NCBI GenBank assembly: GCA_034429695.1
Contig: DAOUGC010000115.1
Location: forward strand, 1 to 26,192
Source of the DNA: DAOUGC01 sp034429695
Lineage (GTDB): Bacteria; Chloroflexota; Anaerolineae; Anaerolineales; Anaerolineaceae
Length of the DNA: 26,192 nt
Direction of reading: 5' to 3'
A model generated the notes under the pieces. The model was not told the origin of the DNA. It made no database searches and saw only the letters and a list, made by a program, of their open reading frames with translations. A program made the translations under genes and the position numbers. The stretch's first letter is position 1. Each line of letters begins with the position of its first letter. This document shows, in pieces, positions 22,923 to 26,192 of the stretch.

Positions 22923-23915
22923 ATGTCATCGAACAAATCATCATCCATCATTAAGAAGTTTATCCCGGCAATATTGCTGGGCTTTATCGCCCTGGTTGGT
23001 CTGGCATTGTTTGGCGACCTGCGGGAGGTGAAGAACCAGATCGCCGGTTTCCGCTGGCAGGTTTTTCCGCTGGTTCTGTTGTTGACCTTGTTTAATTACA
23101 CCCTGCGCTTTTTTAAATGGCATTTCTACCTGCACCAGGTGGGGGTGAAAACCATTCCCATGCTGAGAAGTGCGCAATTGTTTGTGGCGGGTTTTCCGCT
23201 GGCGATGACGCCCGGAAAGGTGGGGGAAGTTCTGAAAGGTGTGTGGCTGAAGCAGGATAGCGGCCTGCCGGTGGCGCGGGGAGTTTCAGTGGTGGTCGCT
23301 GAGCGCATCAGTGACGGGTTTGCGGTGCTGGTGCTTTCCACGCTTGGCGTACTGGCTTATCCACAATACTGGCCGGCGTTTGCCGTGATCCTGGGTGTAC
23401 TGCTGGCGCTGGTGGTGCTCTCACAAATTCGACCGGCTGCCATGTGGGCGCTGGGTGTGGGTGAGAAATTGCCTGTGGTAAAGAGATTTGTGGGTGTATT
23501 GCGGGATTTTTATGAAGGCTCGTGGGTGCTTTTTAAACCAGGACCCACGCTTCTGGCAGTGGGGTTGGGCAGCATCTCATGGTTGGGTGAAGGCATTGGT
23601 TTTTATTTGATCCTGACCGGGTTGGGAATGACTCCTTCCTCAGAATTACTTGGCCTGGCAGTCTTTATTCTGGCTTTTTCCACCATCATTGGATCTGTAA
23701 CAGCCTTGCCCGGCGGTCTGGGTGCTGCCGAGGTTTCCATTGCCGGAATGCTGGCATTGCTCGCCGGTGCGGATGCAGCCACAGCATCAACCGCAACCCT
23801 CATGATCCGGTTTGCCACGTTATGGTTTGGCATGTCGCTGGGGTTGCTGGTTTGGGCTTTTTCTCCGCGTTTGTTGGGATTGAGGGGAGGATATGAACAA
23901 GCCATTGAAAGTTGA
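22923..23915 (+). CDS. Flippase-like membrane protein (UPF0104 / LPG-synthase TM domain)
   Basis: 330-residue polytopic protein (about 7-8 helices) of the family that includes the membrane part of lysylphosphatidylglycerol synthase, YbhN and AglD-type proteins. The diagnostic segment P-G-K-V-G-E-V-L-K-G-V-W-L with V-x-A-E-R-I-S-D follows the third helix, and G-G-L-G-A-A-E occurs in the C-terminal half. There is no LPG synthetase catalytic domain, so it is unlikely to make lysyl-PG; lipid or lipid-linked sugar flipping is the usual guess. ATG 22923 is preferred to an upstream in-frame start at 22833 because AGGGA precedes it and the extension runs back through the promoter. The last 23 bases overlap the next gene. 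Confidence 0.85.
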   Translation: MSSNKSSSIIKKFIPAILLGFIALVGLALFGDLREVKNQIAGFRWQVFPLVLLLTLFNYTLRFFKWHFYLHQVGVKTIPMLRSAQLFVAGFPLAMTPGKVGEVLKGVWLKQDSGLPVARGVSVVVAERISDGFAVLVLSTLGVLAYPQYWPAFAVILGVLLALVVLSQIRPAAMWALGVGEKLPVVKRFVGVLRDFYEGSWVLFKPGPTLLAVGLGSISWLGEGIGFYLILTGLGMTPSSELLGLAVFILAFSTIIGSVTALPGGLGAAEVSIAGMLALLAGADAATASTATLMIRFATLWFGMSLGLLVWAFSPRLLGLRGGYEQAIES

Positions 23916-24558
23916 ATTTCACTGTCATACCTGGCGGTCAAGGGATAGTGTAACATCCCCCAGGGAATTACAGGCGCGGGCCAGAAGGCTTGGCATTGAC
24001 CGGGTGATCATCACCGATCACAACACGATTCGAGGTGGTCTGGAAGCCTGTGAACTGGATCCTGAACTCTTCATTGTGGGGGAAGAGGTGTTGACCGATA
24101 AAGGGGAGTTCCTGGCGGCATTTGTCACCCATGAAGTGCCAGCGCGCCTGCCTTATCGTGAGGCGCTTGACCGTTTGCGCTCCCAGGGGGCATTTATCAG
24201 TGTCAGTCATCCGTTTGATTATTCCCGTTACGGCTGGCATGAGCCGGATTTGCTGGAGATCATGTCTGATGTGGATGCCATTGAAGTCTTCAATTCCCGC
24301 TGTGTTTCCATGGAAATCAATGACCGTGCAGCCATGTTTGCCAGCGACCATCAACTGGCGGGGACGGTTGGCTCGGATGCACACCTGGTGCGGGAGCTGG
24401 GGCGGGCAACCCTGAGCCTGCCTTACTTCTCCACGGCAGATGAGTTGCGTGGCGTCATCAGGATGGGTACAGCAACAACCAGTCTATCTTCTGGCTGGGT
24501 TCATGCTGGCAGTGCGTTCGCCCGCATGGCTCGCCGCTGGAAGAAAATACCAGAATAA
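23893..24558 (+). CDS. PHP-domain metal-dependent phosphoesterase
   Basis: 221-residue protein with a complete set of PHP metal-site motifs: H-C-H (10-12), T-D-H-N (41-44), Glu64/Glu65, S-H-P-F-D (His106) and G-S-D-A-H (Asp162, His164). PHP proteins bind two or three metal ions and hydrolyse phosphoesters; relatives include the 3',5'-nucleoside bisphosphate phosphatase/RNase AM (YciV) and histidinol-phosphatase. This one is shorter than YciV and lacks an obvious extra domain, so the substrate is open. GGGGAGGA lies just upstream of ATG 23893, inside the 3' end of the flippase-like gene, so the pair is co-translated. A basic C-terminus (R-M-A-R-R-W-K-K) ends the protein. Confidence 0.85.
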   Translation: MNKPLKVEFHCHTWRSRDSVTSPRELQARARRLGIDRVIITDHNTIRGGLEACELDPELFIVGEEVLTDKGEFLAAFVTHEVPARLPYREALDRLRSQGAFISVSHPFDYSRYGWHEPDLLEIMSDVDAIEVFNSRCVSMEINDRAAMFASDHQLAGTVGSDAHLVRELGRATLSLPYFSTADELRGVIRMGTATTSLSSGWVHAGSAFARMARRWKKIPE

Positions 24559-24560
24559 TC

Positions 24561-24589
24561 TTGCCCACCACACACAAGGCGGTTATAAT
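24561..24589 (+). promoter_or_regulatory. Promoter of the MFS transporter leader
   Basis: TTGCCC (24561-24566, 4 of 6), exactly 17 bases, perfect TATAAT (24584-24589). It begins 3 bases after the PHP stop. The start would be near 24596-24597, making a leader of about 155 bases before the transporter ATG. Confidence 0.7.
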
Positions 24590-24596
24590 GCTTCGC

Positions 24597-24680
24597 ATGA
24601 TGTTATTTCTAAACGTGCAGTTTATTCAAATGTGCAATTCCGGGGCGTCCGTCTATTCGCGCGCCTGTTTCCAGAAATAG
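24597..24680 (+). CDS. Possible leaderless leader peptide of the MFS attenuator
   Basis: 27-codon ORF beginning ATGATG and ending TAG, encoding a hydrophobic start (MMLFLNVQFIQM) and a C-terminal SRACFQK. The first ATG lies 8 bases after the -10 box, so a transcript from the promoter at 24561-24589 would start on or next to the AUG, giving a leaderless mRNA; there is no ribosome site. Codons 21-24 lie on the segment (24659-24668) that can pair with the terminator arm. An ORF this short can arise by chance, and its reality rests only on position. Confidence 0.25.
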   Translation: MMLFLNVQFIQMCNSGASVYSRACFQK

Positions 24681-24704
24681 TTGACCAAAGGAATCACTGG
24701 ATAA

Positions 24705-24737
24705 AAACCGCGGGCGCGCCCCGCGGTTTATTTATTT
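24705..24737 (+). terminator. Terminator/attenuator hairpin in the MFS leader
   Basis: aaaccgcggg (24705-24714) pairs perfectly with cccgcggttt (24720-24729) around a 5-base loop, followed by atttattt. It stops 16 bases before the transporter ATG and well after the promoter at 24584. It therefore either ends a small RNA or attenuates the transporter. A 5' segment, gcgcgcctgt (24659-24668), can pair with acgcgg-type bases 24710-24719 (ten pairs, two of them G-U) and would prevent the hairpin. Confidence 0.75.
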
Positions 24738-24752
24738 AACTGGATGTGAAGA

Positions 24753-26090
24753 ATGAAACGTTTGGCTGGAATGAAAGCTTTTTATGCTTTGTTTGTCGGG
24801 CAATCTGTCTCTTTGCTGGGTGGTAGCATGACCCGGTTTGCAATCATGATCTGGGCTTATGAGCGCGAGCAAAATGCGCTCGCTCTGGCATTGCTTGGCT
24901 TTTTCAACTGCCTTACCTATGTGATCACCAGTCCGATTGCCGGGGTGCTGGTTGACCGCTGGCCGCGCCGCAAGGTGATGATCCTTGCCGATTTATGCGC
25001 CGGTATGATGACGCTGGGATTGATGCTGCTTTTTGTGGGCGGCAAAATGAGCCTGCCTCTGGTTTATCTGGCAGTCGGGTTGACGGGGATCTTTGAGGCG
25101 TTTCAAGAGCCGGCATCATGGGCGTCCATTTCCACCCTGGTTCCACCGGAACGATATACGCGCATCAACGGTTTGATCGGTCTGGGGAAATCAGCGGCCA
25201 GATTGCTTGCCCCGGCCGGGGCGGGGTTCCTGCTGCAAATCACCCAACTGCAGGGAGTGATGATTGTGGATGTTTTCACCATGGCACTGGCGGTTGGTCT
25301 GTTGTTCATGATCAACATCCCTGCACCGCAGGTAAGCGAAGAGGGGCGTAAAGCTGATGCTGGTTTGATCAAAGAACTGCGGTTTGGGATCGGGTACATA
25401 TGGAAACGGCCCGGTTTGCGTGGCTTGCTGGGAATATTTTTCTTCATCAACCTGTTTGCCACCACAACTTATTTTGCGGTGCACGCGCCCATGATCCTGG
25501 CGCGCAGCGGCGGGGACGAAGTTGCTCTTGGCATCACTCAAACGGTGATGGGGGTGGGCGGTGTGATTGGAGGTTTTTTGATCGCCTGGTTGGGGACTCC
25601 TCGCAGAAAAGCGCTCACATTTGTAATGAGCACCGGAATTTCCTTTTTTGTGTGTGATCTGTTGACGGCGGTGGGCCGGATTCCTTTGGTCTGGGCTTTT
25701 GCGGGTTTCCTTTCGGAGTTGTCCATACCGTACATTGTCAGCCCATACTATGCCATCTGGCAGGAAAGGGTGCCGCAGGATGTGCAGGGCAGGGTCTTTT
25801 CGACCCGTGAAATGCTGCAGATCATGGCGCAACCAGCCGGTTTTCTTCTGGGTGGTTTACTGGCAGATAACTTTTTTGAGCCTGCCATGCAAAATGGAGG
25901 GTTGCTGGCAGGCTGGTTCGGAGATCTGCTGGGAACCGGGCCAGGTGCGGGCATGGCATTAATGTTCTTATGTACAAGCGTGTTGGGTGGGCTTACCGGA
26001 TTGCTGGGTTGGGCTTCAGCCGATGTGCGTGCGATCGATTATGAGCATGAAACTTGCAACGATAAGGTTACAGCTCCGGTTGCGCCTTGA
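24753..26090 (+). CDS. MFS transporter, Mef/EntS-like efflux type
   Basis: 445-residue, about 12-helix major facilitator. It resembles the group containing macrolide exporters (Mef) and enterobactin exporter EntS: F-x-x-L-F-V-G-Q-S-V-S-L-L-G at helix 1, motif-A-like G-V-L-V-D-R-W-P-R-R-K-V between helices 2 and 3, and Q-G-R-V-F-S-T-R in the second half. It would export a small hydrophobic compound by proton antiport; the substrate is unknown. ATG 24753 has only a weak GGA upstream; Met7 is an alternative. The last part has an odd 20-30 residue Gly-rich insertion (A-G-W-F-G-D-L-L-G-T-G-P-G-A-G) before the final helices. Expression is probably controlled by the leader hairpin. Confidence 0.88.
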   Translation: MKRLAGMKAFYALFVGQSVSLLGGSMTRFAIMIWAYEREQNALALALLGFFNCLTYVITSPIAGVLVDRWPRRKVMILADLCAGMMTLGLMLLFVGGKMSLPLVYLAVGLTGIFEAFQEPASWASISTLVPPERYTRINGLIGLGKSAARLLAPAGAGFLLQITQLQGVMIVDVFTMALAVGLLFMINIPAPQVSEEGRKADAGLIKELRFGIGYIWKRPGLRGLLGIFFFINLFATTTYFAVHAPMILARSGGDEVALGITQTVMGVGGVIGGFLIAWLGTPRRKALTFVMSTGISFFVCDLLTAVGRIPLVWAFAGFLSELSIPYIVSPYYAIWQERVPQDVQGRVFSTREMLQIMAQPAGFLLGGLLADNFFEPAMQNGGLLAGWFGDLLGTGPGAGMALMFLCTSVLGGLTGLLGWASADVRAIDYEHETCNDKVTAPVAP

Positions 26091-26154
26091 GGAATATTAT
26101 CTGTAATAAATCCATGATTAATTATGGGGTAAATGATTGCGAAAAGGGTTGCCC

Positions 26155-26182
26155 TTGACGCATGGGATGGTTGGTATAAAAT
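26155..26182 (+). promoter_or_regulatory. Promoter for a gene beyond the window
   Basis: TTGACG (26155-26160, 5 of 6), 16-base spacer, TAAAAT (26177-26182, 5 of 6). It reads out of the window; the downstream gene is not visible. Confidence 0.55.
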
Positions 26183-26192
26183 AAAGGCAGGC

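Noticed and set aside
24691..24737. T-box-like ACCGCGGG next to the MFS leader terminator
   Set aside because: The leader is too short, and the AGGGUGGnACCGCG core and stem I motifs are absent; the similarity is limited to the GC-rich hairpin.
1..26192. CRISPR array, tRNA/rRNA, insertion sequence, prophage or toxin-antitoxin module
   Set aside because: None seen on either strand by reading; no regularly spaced repeats, transposase motifs or tRNA-like 3' ends were recognised. A dedicated search (tRNAscan, ISfinder, CRISPR finder) would be decisive.

Overview
The window looks like a chromosomal segment of a Chloroflexota bacterium, most likely class Anaerolineae. This is an inference from gene style, not from a marker phylogeny. 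The pointers are two eukaryotic-type Ser/Thr kinases with Pro/Thr-rich linkers and WSPDG (TolB/PD40) propeller ectodomains, a membrane protein with long Thr-Pro tails, a VIT/vWA surface protein, a cytochrome bd system, and FemAB-type aminoacyl transferases beside an exopolysaccharide initiating transferase. I see no rRNA, tRNA, CRISPR array, transposase or phage gene. The composition is moderately GC-rich throughout, with no obvious foreign island.

Layout. 1-1503: 3' part of cydC (ABC exporter needed for cytochrome bd assembly). 1589-3976: secreted, C-terminally anchored VIT+vWA protein, ended by a strong terminator. 4048-4758 (-) and 4902-5996 (+): divergent M23 peptidase and Ddl-like ATP-grasp ligase, both cell-wall flavoured. 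6047-8609 (-): prfA-prmC-tsaC operon (release factor 1, its GGQ methyltransferase, and the threonylcarbamoyl-AMP synthase for tRNA t6A), with a good promoter upstream. 8923-11323 (+): cydAB, cytochrome bd oxidase. 11474-16484 (+): a tightly packed five-gene run of ridA, an ExoA-like GT2, a polyprenyl glycosylphosphotransferase and two tandem FemAB-like transferases. Junctions are overlapping or a few bases apart. 16481-20676 (-): two tandem receptor-like Ser/Thr kinases convergent with that operon. 20876-21856 (+): two-TM protein with a Thr-Pro-rich extracellular part, divergent from the kinases. 21868-22803 (-): psuG. 22923-24558 (+): flippase-like (UPF0104/LPG-synthase TM) protein overlapping a PHP phosphoesterase gene. 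24561-26090 (+): an MFS efflux-type transporter preceded by its own promoter, a candidate leader peptide and a terminator hairpin. A promoter pointing out of the window lies at 26155-26182.

How the parts work together. CydDC and CydAB form one functional unit (oxygen-scavenging quinol oxidase and its maturation) although about 7 kb separates them. The M23/Ddl-like pair, the ridA-GT-FemAB operon and the surface VIT/vWA protein all point to the envelope. The kinases and the neighbouring Thr-Pro protein look like envelope-facing sensors.

The most interesting item is the leader of the MFS gene (24597-24740). It has a sigma-70-like promoter, a possible leaderless 27-residue ORF, an internal segment able to pair with the terminator's 5' arm, and a strong intrinsic terminator just before the transporter start. 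Together these have the architecture of a ribosome-controlled attenuator on a drug-efflux-type gene.
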